Of a DNA stretch of 6,399 bases, positions 1-5,703 are shown in pieces; position 1 is the stretch's first letter, and each line of letters starts with the position of its first letter. This DNA is from Candidatus Dormiibacterota bacterium (lineage in GTDB: Bacteria > Chloroflexota > Dormibacteria > UBA8260). A program made the translations under genes and the position numbers. Below the pieces are notes generated by a model, which was not told where the DNA came from, did not search any database, and saw nothing but the letters and a program-made list of their open reading frames with translations. The DNA lies in NCBI GenBank assembly GCA_955652455.1, contig CATPBU010000185.1:1-6399 (forward strand). The letters are read 5' to 3'.

Positions 1-351
<351 letters not shown>

Positions 352-366
352 AGCGGCAAATCGGAC

Positions 367-390
367 CGGACGCAGCACACCGTGCGTCCG
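367..390 (+). terminator. GC-rich hairpin, likely tmRNA terminator
   Basis: An 8-bp perfect stem (367-374 with 383-390) and an 8-nt loop begin 16 nt after the tmRNA CCA end. No clear T-run follows, which is common for actinobacterial terminators. The position directly downstream of ssrA supports the role. No other gene or clear promoter is visible between this hairpin and base 560. Confidence 0.5.
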
Positions 391-574
391 CCTCCCGCCA
401 TCCCCTTGGATCAGGCAGTCGGCGTCTCGCCGCCTATTCTGCAGCTCGCTCGAAAGCGCGGCGAGGGGAGTTGACGCCGGCGAGTTGACGACGTGGTCGG
501 TACGCCGCCGGGCACAGCGCCAGCTGATATCGCTGTAGGGTCGACCTCTACCCCCAAGTAGGAGGCTCATTGCC

Positions 575-841
575 ATGGGTATCGGAGTCGGGATCGTTTT
601 GATCGCGGGGGGCGCAAGCCTAGCCGTTGCAGTCAATGTCGACACGTCGGCTTCGGGGGTAAACCTGCACACGATCGGACTGATCTTGCTCATCGTCGGC
701 GTCTTGGGTACTGCGCTGTCAATGTTCTTCTGGTCCTCGTGGGGCGGATTCGGGGGCCGCAGCCGCACCACCACGACGGTTGCACCCGGCGGCACAGTTG
801 CGCCCGGTAGTACCACGACGACGACCATTGATCAGCCCTAA
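575..841 (+). CDS. Small two-helix membrane protein, DUF6458-like
   Basis: This is an 88-aa protein. It has two hydrophobic helices, at about residues 3-20 and 33-53. Between them a short loop carries the sequence SGVNLHTIG, which resembles the actinobacterial DUF6458 family as I recall it (start MGIG, GVDLHTVG-type loop, then an IVGVLG helix). The tail at about 62-88 is low-complexity, Thr-rich, with a repeated VAPG unit, and probably lies outside or along the membrane. A strong Shine-Dalgarno AGGAGG at 560-565 lies 9 nt before the ATG and fixes the start. The family's function is unknown. The gene follows ssrA but is separated from it by a hairpin and about 180 nt, so it is probably transcribed independently. 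The next gene starts 24 nt downstream on the same strand. Confidence 0.85.
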   Translation: MGIGVGIVLIAGGASLAVAVNVDTSASGVNLHTIGLILLIVGVLGTALSMFFWSSWGGFGGRSRTTTTVAPGGTVAPGSTTTTTIDQP

Positions 842-865
842 CGAGTTGCAGCCCGTCGATGACCG

Positions 866-1171
866 GTGATCCTCTACCACGCCTCACGTGATGCGCCGAC
901 GGCGGAGTCGATCCTCGCCGAAGGGTTCAGGAACGCTGGTGGCTATGACGCAGCCGACCGATGGTGGCAAGGCGTCTGGCTCTTCGACTTGCCGTTGCTG
1001 GATTCTGGACGACGACGAGTTGGGGCCGAGCTATTGATCGGCGTCAACGTCCCACCGGAGGTGGCAGCCCGCTACGAGGGGACGCATCAGAGCATCACTT
1101 ATCGCGAGTGGCTGATCCCAGCCGAGATCCTGAACCAATATCCACGTGCTCGTGCTGCCCATCCCTCCTGA
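866..1171 (+). CDS. Small protein with ADP-ribosyltransferase-like H...E pattern
   Basis: This is a 101-aa protein with a GTG start and no strong Shine-Dalgarno, lying 24 nt after the DUF6458-like gene, possibly co-transcribed. It opens with LYHAS (His5), followed by AESILAEGF (about 13-21), a GVWLFD strand (about 36-41) and YREWLIPAEIL (about 79-89, Glu81). This order (N-terminal YH, a helix ending in EGF, a G-V-aromatic-L strand, then a late Glu before a LIP strand) is how small ADP-ribosyltransferase-fold proteins of the H-Y-E type look. The family assignment is inference from pattern only. A catalytic enzyme or a degenerate NAD-binding fold are both possible. It has no signal peptide or membrane segment, so it should be cytoplasmic. 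No partner antitoxin is obvious; the neighbouring small genes encode membrane proteins. Confidence 0.72.
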   Translation: MILYHASRDAPTAESILAEGFRNAGGYDAADRWWQGVWLFDLPLLDSGRRRVGAELLIGVNVPPEVAARYEGTHQSITYREWLIPAEILNQYPRARAAHPS

Positions 1172-1183
1172 ACTGCATCGGCA

Positions 1184-1222
1184 GCGGTCACACGACTGTC
1201 ACTGACCGCGGTCACCCGACAG
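1184..1222. repeat. 15-bp direct repeat with embedded 12-bp palindrome (possible operator)
   Basis: GCGGTCACACGACTG at 1184-1198 recurs as GCGGTCACCCGACAG at 1208-1222, 13 of 15 bases identical, with a 24-bp period. The second copy overlaps a perfect palindrome, TGACCGCGGTCA, at 1203-1214. The same bases allow a stem of 1184-1190 with 1203-1209. The block lies 12 nt after one stop codon and 80 nt before the next start, so it could be a regulator-binding site for the downstream gene or a terminator of the upstream one. Confidence 0.5.
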
Positions 1223-1302
1223 CTAAGCTGGAGTGGGTCGCCGGGAGCGCTCGGAGTGCCCGGTGAGGCGGCAGACGCGACCGCGGCTGGGAGGACATGC
1301 GC

Positions 1303-1572
1303 ATGGACGCGAACGGACGCGAGGACTTCGTTTCGGTCGAGCCGGTGACCGACGGCGTCCGCCTCCTCTCGGAGCAACCGGATGGGGACACCGCGATCGT
1401 CGTCATCCCTCGGGATCAGGCCGTGGACGTGTCGCGTCGAATTCTCAGAAGCATCTGGGTCTCGTCAAGCCACACCAAGCGGATCTCGCTCCTCACGCTT
1501 CTCATTTTCATGATCCTGGTTCTGCTCATGGGCGCTCATCTAGCGACAGAGGTGCTGCCCGTTGACAACTAG
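1303..1572 (+). CDS. Small tail-anchored membrane protein, unknown function
   Basis: This is an 89-aa protein if started at ATG 1303. A GGGAGG Shine-Dalgarno at 1289-1294 lies 8 nt before this ATG but only 2 nt before the in-frame ATG at 1297, so 1303 is preferred. Residues 1-58 are soluble and mixed-charge, with a predicted beta stretch TAIVVIPRD (about 30-38). A single hydrophobic helix spans about 61-79, preceded by HTKR, which by the positive-inside rule keeps the N-terminal part in the cytoplasm. About ten polar residues follow. I do not recognise the family. A direct-repeat/palindrome block sits upstream and a 14-bp palindrome overlaps the stop codon. Confidence 0.72.
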   Translation: MDANGREDFVSVEPVTDGVRLLSEQPDGDTAIVVIPRDQAVDVSRRILRSIWVSSSHTKRISLLTLLIFMILVLLMGAHLATEVLPVDN

Positions 1573-1585
1573 CGTGCGCGCACGC
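1572..1585. repeat. 14-bp perfect palindrome at a stop codon
   Basis: GCGTGCGCGCACGC is perfectly self-complementary and begins on the last base of the TAG stop of the tail-anchored protein gene. As RNA it could fold as a 5-bp stem with a CGCG loop, so it may contribute to termination. It has no following T-run. A protein-binding palindrome is the alternative. Confidence 0.4.
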
Positions 1586-2029
1586 CGCCTCGAGCTCATC
1601 CGGCGACCCGAAACACCCGCGTCGGCCCACTGACGCACCGCACGGTGCAGACGGAGCAATCAGGTCCGATTCCGTTCAATCTTGTGCGAGCCGAAGACCA
1701 CCGCCTCTGCACACCTGACGAGCGGCATGGTTTCCACATGATGTGCACACGTTTTCCACAACCTGTGCGTTGTTTGCTTCCGGCTGCCGCGCCACTCCTC
1801 GATCAACGAAACACCGACAAGCGAGGCGACGGCGACGTGCGGTGTCAGTCACCTTGCCCTCCGCAGTTGTCCGGCGCTCTTGTCATTGCGACGTGGCGTT
1901 AGGTAGCGCCGCCGTGACAAGCGCTGCGGCCTGATCGCCGTAAGGTCTCGAGTGACTGGAAAGAGCTTCCTGGTGGCAGAGGAATCGCTGTGCCGAGTTG
2001 ATCATGCTCCACGGCTGGAAGAAATTCAC
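1586..2029. other. Stretch with no convincing gene; scattered short palindromes and DnaA-box-like motifs
   Basis: The open frames here have codon use unlike the neighbouring genes (many A/T third bases), no Shine-Dalgarno and no recognisable protein. Visible structure includes an inverted repeat GCACCG-CA-CGGTGC at 1635-1648, the palindrome TGTGCACA at 1742-1749, and two DnaA-box-like 9-mers, GTTTCCACA at 1730-1738 and TTTTCCACA at 1752-1760. I see no tRNA, no terminator with a T-run and no clear promoter. The stretch looks like ordinary, somewhat AT-richer spacer. Confidence 0.5.
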
Positions 2030-2221
2030 ATGAGACGCAGAAGCGCGGACAGCACCGTCGTCAGAGAACACGAGTGGGAGAGAGCGCCCGGCGAGGTTCG
2101 CAGCCTCTCATGGTTGCTCGGCGAGCCCGAGCCGGAGGATCACCCGCAGGCGGCCCCGGTCCGTGAGCGGAAGGCGCACTGGTGGGGGCTTCGAAACCAA
2201 CACCGTGCTTCGCGGTCCTAG
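2030..2221 (+). CDS. Possible small hypothetical protein
   Basis: This would encode 63 aa from ATG 2030, preceded by GGAAG at 2017-2021 with 8-nt spacing. An upstream in-frame GTG at 1952 would give 89 aa but lacks a ribosome binding site. The part after about residue 13 looks protein-like: a charged stretch REHEWERAPGEV, then LSWLLGEPEPED and a basic RERKAHWWGL end. There is no signal peptide or membrane helix. G/C at third positions is only moderate in the first third and stronger later. I do not recognise the family, and the frame could be fortuitous. Confidence 0.38.
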   Translation: MRRRSADSTVVREHEWERAPGEVRSLSWLLGEPEPEDHPQAAPVRERKAHWWGLRNQHRASRS

Positions 2222-2431
2222 GCCGGACGGTCACCCCTGTCACGGGCGGCCCGCAAGTCGTTGGGGTTGGCGCCGGTTGACATCGAGAAGCCTCCAACGC
2301 GCAACCTTTTCTTCCCCCGGGTCGTTTCCAAAACGGGGAGTCGGACGCGTCCCGCCACGCGCCCGCTCCCCATGCATTGCCAGACGGACACCTGGCCCGG
2401 GATGACGTCCCGCCAGCGACGTCGCCGAGAA

Positions 2432-2447
2432 CGCGCGGCCGAGCGCG
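2432..2447 (-). terminator. Weak candidate terminator hairpin after the CAP-domain gene
   Basis: A 5-bp all-GC stem (CGCGC at 2432-2436, GCGCG at 2443-2447) with a 6-nt loop starts 25 nt beyond the stop of the minus-strand CAP gene. There is no T-run. Such hairpins arise easily in GC-rich DNA, so this rests mainly on position. The remaining 2222-2472 spacer holds no gene I can support. Confidence 0.2.
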
Positions 2448-2472
2448 GCCCTGCCCGATCAAGCCTCCCCCG

Positions 2473-3186
2473 TCAATTCGCGAAGTCCTCGGTGAGCCAG
2501 AGCGTATTGTGGGTGGGGTCGACGACCACATCGACGCCGACCATCGTGCCGGTGCCAGTCAGGATGTTCTGTCGATGCGCGGGAGATTCGAGCATGAGCT
2601 GTTCGATCCGGGCCGCGCCCGCGAGGTCCAGTGCGAACCACTGCCCGACGTTTTCCCCCACCCACGACCACTGCACTCCCTGTTGACTGACGCGGGTGCC
2701 GAGCGGCGCCTCGCCAGCCACCTGGTGCGAGAGCTGGTCAGCTGCCGCCATGAGAACGTTGTGCGCATGCGCGCTGCGGCTGAGTTCCTTGTTCCATCGC
2801 AGAGCGGGCAGGCCGGCAGCGGCTCGGCTCTGGTTGATGGCCGCGAAGACGGCGGCCGCGGCTGACGCCGAACCAGAGGGAGCGGGTGGAGGTAACGCTG
2901 GCCGTGGGAGCGCGACGCGCCCCGGCGGCGACCCCACCGGTGGCCTCGGCCGCGGCGTCGCTGTTGCGACGGCCGACGGCGTCGTGAGCGCCCGAAGGTC
3001 ATGCGATGGTGACCAGTCCTGCTCGCCTCCCGCAGCTGCTGCCACGGCCGGGGTGGTACGGAGCGGTAAGGCGACCGTGTCGAGGCTGGCGATGCCACTG
3101 CCCGAAAGCAGCGCGAGGACCACGAGTGTCTGAGCATCAGCCCGCCTCCCCGAGCGCGCCCGGAAGGCACGACCCCCTCTACCCAT
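2473..3186 (-). CDS. Secreted CAP (SCP/PR1) domain protein
   Basis: This is a 237-aa protein from ATG 3186. A TTG at 3222 would add 12 residues; neither start has a clear Shine-Dalgarno, but the ATG gives a normal signal-like N-terminus. An Arg-rich n-region precedes a hydrophobic segment (about 19-35), so export is likely. A Pro/Ala-rich linker (about 78-105) leads to a CAP domain (about 111-237) with the family marks: AINQSRAAAGLPALRWN at its start, His154 in QLSHQ, GENVG with Glu178, and SPAHRQNIL with His204. The two His and the Glu correspond to the conserved CAP cleft residues. Bacterial CAP proteins are extracellular and mostly of unknown role; some are linked to cell-wall, lipid or protease activity. 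It is last in a leftward run of three genes, 91 nt after the four-helix membrane protein gene. Confidence 0.9.
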   Translation of the reverse strand: MGRGGRAFRARSGRRADAQTLVVLALLSGSGIASLDTVALPLRTTPAVAAAAGGEQDWSPSHDLRALTTPSAVATATPRPRPPVGSPPGRVALPRPALPPPAPSGSASAAAAVFAAINQSRAAAGLPALRWNKELSRSAHAHNVLMAAADQLSHQVAGEAPLGTRVSQQGVQWSWVGENVGQWFALDLAGAARIEQLMLESPAHRQNILTGTGTMVGVDVVVDPTHNTLWLTEDFAN

Positions 3187-3277
3187 CCGGCGGTTGTAGC
3201 GTGCCTCGGCGCCCTCGCGCAAGTGACAGCCCAGAAGACACCCCGGTTACGCGCCGATACCCGCTAGCTGTGGCCGG

Positions 3278-3796
3278 TCAATCAGGCACGCGCCAAGCGA
3301 GGACTGCGGCAACGACAGTCAGTGCCGCGCCGGCCAGTGCCACGAAGAAACCAGGACCGTAAAACGGCTGGACTGTGAGGGACACACCCCGCAGGCTCCA
3401 GTCAAAGTAGTCGATGAACATGCCCATCACGGTTGCGAAGGCAAGCACCGTGATCGCCCACTTGACGCTGGGACTGGACGCCGCCGCACACGTCCGGATC
3501 GCCAGCGCAATCTCGACGGCCGCCACGACGAGCAGCCAGTTGGCGGTATCCAGACCGTTGATCACCTCGGCCGTCAGTGGTCCCGAGTACACACGAGCCG
3601 GGACGAGGAGGTGGTGCCAGGGCAGGGGCATCGCGACCGCAACGGCACCTGCCGCCAGGATCAGCGTTGTCGGAAGCAGGCGGGTCGCTTGCAATGTCGT
3701 GTTGTCGCGCGCGTACAGCGAGCCCCACCAGTTCGACACGGTGTCCGCTCGGATCCGCCCACCACTCTTGCGCGGCTCCATGACCGCACAATACAT
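3278..3796 (-). CDS. Four-helix integral membrane protein, unknown function
   Basis: This is a 172-aa protein from ATG 3796; an in-frame ATG at 3781 would give 167 aa, and neither has a good Shine-Dalgarno. A basic, Trp-containing N-terminus (about 1-39) is followed by four predicted membrane helices at about 40-58, 85-103, 111-130 and 149-168. The 27-residue loop after helix 1 contains PLPWHHLL and VYSGPL, probably facing outside. A YGPGFF motif precedes helix 4, and FIDYFDW follows helix 3. I do not recognise a named family; the layout resembles small actinobacterial membrane proteins of unknown function. The gene lies 56 nt downstream of the peroxiredoxin gene and upstream of the CAP gene on the same strand. 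A hairpin in that 56-nt gap may partly separate it from bcp. Confidence 0.8.
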   Translation of the reverse strand: MYCAVMEPRKSGGRIRADTVSNWWGSLYARDNTTLQATRLLPTTLILAAGAVAVAMPLPWHHLLVPARVYSGPLTAEVINGLDTANWLLVVAAVEIALAIRTCAAASSPSVKWAITVLAFATVMGMFIDYFDWSLRGVSLTVQPFYGPGFFVALAGAALTVVAAVLAWRVPD

Positions 3797-3820
3797 TCCA
3801 GCAAATGGACGACGAGCGGA

Positions 3821-3846
3821 CGCGCGACAGGAAGACTGATCGCGCG
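3821..3846 (-). terminator. Hairpin between the peroxiredoxin gene and the next gene
   Basis: 7-bp perfect arms (CGCGCGA at 3821-3827, TCGCGCG at 3840-3846) enclose a 12-nt loop. It starts 6 nt beyond the bcp stop on the minus strand and 24 nt before the next start codon. It could be a terminator lacking a T-run, or an RNA 3'-end stabiliser that lowers expression of the downstream membrane protein gene relative to bcp. Confidence 0.4.
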
Positions 3847-3852
3847 CAAGCG

Positions 3853-4332
3853 CTAAGCGGTCAGAGCGTCCCCAGGGGTGCGCCGACGGACCTCCGCGAG
3901 CACCTCGGCGGCGTGCTTCGAGGCGGCGACGCGTGGCCAGACATGGGCCACGCGCCCGTCGGGGCCGATGAGGAACGAAACCCGCTGCACGACCGGCAGC
4001 ACTCCCATCATCTTGCCAACGCCGTACGCCTTGCGAATCGCGTGGTAGCGGTCTGACGCCAGCGCGAACTCCAGGCCGTATTTCTCTGCGAAGCGCTGGT
4101 GCGACTCCCAGCTGTCTGTGCTGACGCCGATGACGTCGGCGCCACTGTTGGTCAGCGCCGACAGGGTGTCGTTGAACGCCTGCGCCTCGGCCGTGCAGCC
4201 GGGCGTATCATCCTTGGGGTAGAAGTACACGAGGACGTACCTGCCGCGCCGAGATGACAGTGTCAGCGTGGTTCCGTCGCGGCGGTGCGCGGTGATGTCC
4301 GGCGCCGGCTCCCCAATGCCAAGAAGTGCCAC
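3853..4332 (-). CDS. bcp: Thioredoxin-fold peroxiredoxin, PrxQ/Bcp subfamily, single-cysteine form
   Basis: This enzyme reduces hydrogen peroxide and organic hydroperoxides in the cytoplasm using thiols. The protein is 159 aa, typical for Bcp. The GTG start at 4332 is fixed by AGGAGG (read on the minus strand, at 4341-4346) 8 nt upstream; the open frame continues far upstream only as an antisense shadow of the aquaporin gene. The catalytic signature YFYPKDDTPGCT gives Pro39, Thr43 and peroxidatic Cys46. Arg117 in QRVSFLI fits the catalytic Arg. Bcp proteins of the two-Cys type carry a resolving Cys five residues later; here that position (51) is Gln, and Cys46 is the only cysteine in the protein. 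It should therefore work as a 1-Cys enzyme needing an external thiol. It is divergent from the aquaporin gene and first in a leftward run of three genes. Confidence 0.93.
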   Translation of the reverse strand: MALLGIGEPAPDITAHRRDGTTLTLSSRRGRYVLVYFYPKDDTPGCTAEAQAFNDTLSALTNSGADVIGVSTDSWESHQRFAEKYGLEFALASDRYHAIRKAYGVGKMMGVLPVVQRVSFLIGPDGRVAHVWPRVAASKHAAEVLAEVRRRTPGDALTA

Positions 4333-4402
4333 GAGAAGTGCCTCCTGCTCAGAGGTTACCCGACTGGAACTGACGAGCGCCCTCGGCATGGTGCGGCCGC
4401 GC

Positions 4403-4408
4403 GATACT
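4403..4408 (+). promoter_or_regulatory. Possible -10 element for a leaderless aquaporin transcript
   Basis: GATACT matches four of six bases of the TATAAT -10 hexamer and ends 8 nt before the preferred GTG start at 4417. No Shine-Dalgarno precedes that GTG, so a leaderless mRNA, common in actinobacteria, would fit. No good -35 box is visible at the usual spacing. The element sits in the 84-nt region (4333-4416) between the divergent peroxiredoxin and aquaporin genes. Confidence 0.25.
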
Positions 4409-4416
4409 CGCCGGTT

Positions 4417-5226
4417 GTGACCGAGGCGGCGTTGATCGGAGCGGAAGCCGGCCCGGAGGCGAGGGCCGCCGATACGGCTACTCCACCGTGGATGCGCGAC
4501 TTCCACGACGTCACAAGGTGGTGGCGGCGCGTCTTCTCGGAGATCCTTGGCACCTTCCTCCTCGTCCTCGGAGGCGTGGGCAGCCACGTGGTCATGTCGG
4601 TGAGCGGGATTCCCATCTCGAGAGCGGCTGCGGTGACCGTTCCTGGTCTCACCGTCATGGCCGTCATCCTGTTCATGGGCAAGGTCGGCGGAGCACATCT
4701 CAACCCGGTGGTGAGCATCGCGTTCGCTCTGCGCAGAGAGTTCCCGTGGGTGCGCGTACCCGGCTACATCACCAGCCAAGTGCTGGGAGGCGTGCTCGCC
4801 TGCCTCTTCCTGTGGGCGGTGCTCGGCCGATCGGGCAGCTTCGGCGCCACGGTACCGGCACCAGCCGTCAACGACCTCCAGGCGATGCTCATCGAGGGGG
4901 TACTGACCATGGGCCTGGTGAGCGTCATCCTCGGCACCGCGTCGAGTGCGCAGAACGTCGGAGGGTTGTCCGCCCTCGCCGTCGGCGGCTACATCGCGCT
5001 CGCCGGGTTGTGGTCGAGCCCGATCAGCGGGGCATCGATGAACCCGGTGCGGACCTTCGCGCCAGACCTGATCCGTGGCGACCTCACCCACACCTGGTTG
5101 TACGTCGTCGGCCCGCTGGCCGGCGCGCTCGTTGCGGTGGCCTTCGCATTTATCCTGCGAGGCCCTGGCGGCGACCCGGCTGCCATGGTTGCAGCCCAGG
5201 GCGATGATTCGGCGGGTCACAGGTGA
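4417..5226 (+). CDS. Aquaporin/MIP-family channel with NPV at both pore motifs
   Basis: Aquaporins are membrane channels for water or small neutral solutes. From GTG 4417 the protein has 269 aa; ATG 4492 would give 244 aa, TTG 4432 is also possible, and none has a good Shine-Dalgarno except a weak GAGG before 4432. Upstream starts would overlap the divergent peroxiredoxin gene. Six helices are visible at about 38-60, 70-88, 114-137, 154-176, 183-199 and 226-249. The two half-helix pore motifs are present but changed: GGAHLNPVVS (Asn96-Pro97-Val98) and GASMNPVRT (Asn209-Pro210-Val211, Arg212) instead of NPA. The conserved Glu of helices 1 and 4 (Glu42, Glu160) are kept. Aligned by eye to AqpZ, the filter positions are Pro76, Gly197, Ala206 and Arg212, lacking the water-channel Phe and His. 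Family membership is certain; the substrate is not. The ParB-like gene follows 37 nt later. Confidence 0.92.
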   Translation: MTEAALIGAEAGPEARAADTATPPWMRDFHDVTRWWRRVFSEILGTFLLVLGGVGSHVVMSVSGIPISRAAAVTVPGLTVMAVILFMGKVGGAHLNPVVSIAFALRREFPWVRVPGYITSQVLGGVLACLFLWAVLGRSGSFGATVPAPAVNDLQAMLIEGVLTMGLVSVILGTASSAQNVGGLSALAVGGYIALAGLWSSPISGASMNPVRTFAPDLIRGDLTHTWLYVVGPLAGALVAVAFAFILRGPGGDPAAMVAAQGDDSAGHR

Positions 5227-5263
5227 GCGTGCCGCCGCATCGAGCCGGGAAGGAGCGACTACG

Positions 5264-5701
5264 GTGGCACCCAAGGAACGCTGGACCAGGACTCCCGCTC
5301 CGCACGACTACCCGGCTGCGTCCGACTACCTGAGGCTGCTGTTCGACCCGCCCACTGTTCGAGCCCTCGTGCGAGGGCTGCGTTCGGCAACGCTGACCAC
5401 CAGGAAAGCGAAGGACCTGCTGCGTGCCAGTGGATTGGCGCTGCTGCCCATCAATGATCCTGAGGTGGCCAAGGATTTCAAGAAGGTAAAGAAGGGCGAG
5501 CGACTCTCACCCGTCCTGCTGGTGCGCGGCGGCCTCGACCACGACCGGCTCCTCACCGTCGCGGACGGGTATCACCGCATCTGCATCAGCTACCACCTCA
5601 ACGAGGACGCCGACATCCCGTGCCGGATCGCCGACCTGCCGCCTCCGCGGGTGCGTCCATTGGCCACACCTGCGACTCCGGCGCCGCGCAAACGCCGCTG
5701 A
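5264..5701 (+). CDS. ParB/sulfiredoxin-fold-like protein with DGYHR motif
   Basis: This is a 145-aa cytoplasmic protein. The GTG start at 5264 follows AAGGAG (5250-5255) with 8-nt spacing; the longer open frame upstream only overlaps the aquaporin gene. The central part (about 60-125) reads like a ParB N-terminal domain: LLPINDPEV, a Lys-rich KDFKKVKKGERLSP stretch, the strand VLLVRGG, then TVADGYHRICISYHL (DGYHR at 101-105) and DIPCRIADL. DGYHR takes the place of the GxxR nucleotide-binding box of ParB and of GCHR in sulfiredoxin; the sulfiredoxin catalytic Cys is Tyr here. The helical N-terminus (about 17-57) is family-specific, and the C-terminus is a basic Pro-rich tail. It lacks the helix-turn-helix of true ParB, so chromosome segregation is unlikely. 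Nucleotide binding is inference. It is probably co-transcribed with the aquaporin gene. Confidence 0.85.
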   Translation: MAPKERWTRTPAPHDYPAASDYLRLLFDPPTVRALVRGLRSATLTTRKAKDLLRASGLALLPINDPEVAKDFKKVKKGERLSPVLLVRGGLDHDRLLTVADGYHRICISYHLNEDADIPCRIADLPPPRVRPLATPATPAPRKRR

Positions 5702-5703
5702 AC

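Noticed and set aside
471..490. Two TTGACG copies as -35 boxes for the 575 gene
   Set aside because: No acceptable -10 hexamer lies 16-19 nt downstream of either copy. I could not define a promoter.
1645..1902. 85-aa plus-strand open frame in the spacer
   Set aside because: Third-position G/C is low compared with neighbouring genes, there is no Shine-Dalgarno, the cysteine content is random-like, and no motif is recognised.
2061..2531. 156-aa minus-strand open frame
   Set aside because: It overlaps the end of the CAP gene in another frame. Its composition (Gly, Pro, Arg, Ser, Cys) is that of a GC-rich shadow frame.
4488..5207. 239-aa plus-strand frame inside the aquaporin gene
   Set aside because: It is an Arg/His-rich out-of-frame shadow. 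The aquaporin frame has six helices and both pore motifs.
4333..5274. Upstream part of the 473-aa minus-strand frame that contains the peroxiredoxin
   Set aside because: It is Arg/His/Asp-rich shadow sequence antisense to the aquaporin gene. The peroxiredoxin has its own GTG with AGGAGG at ideal spacing at 4332.
5264..5701. True sulfiredoxin or a chromosome-partition ParB
   Set aside because: The sulfiredoxin catalytic Cys is Tyr in DGYHR. The protein is too short for ParB, has no helix-turn-helix, and no parA or parS-like site is nearby.
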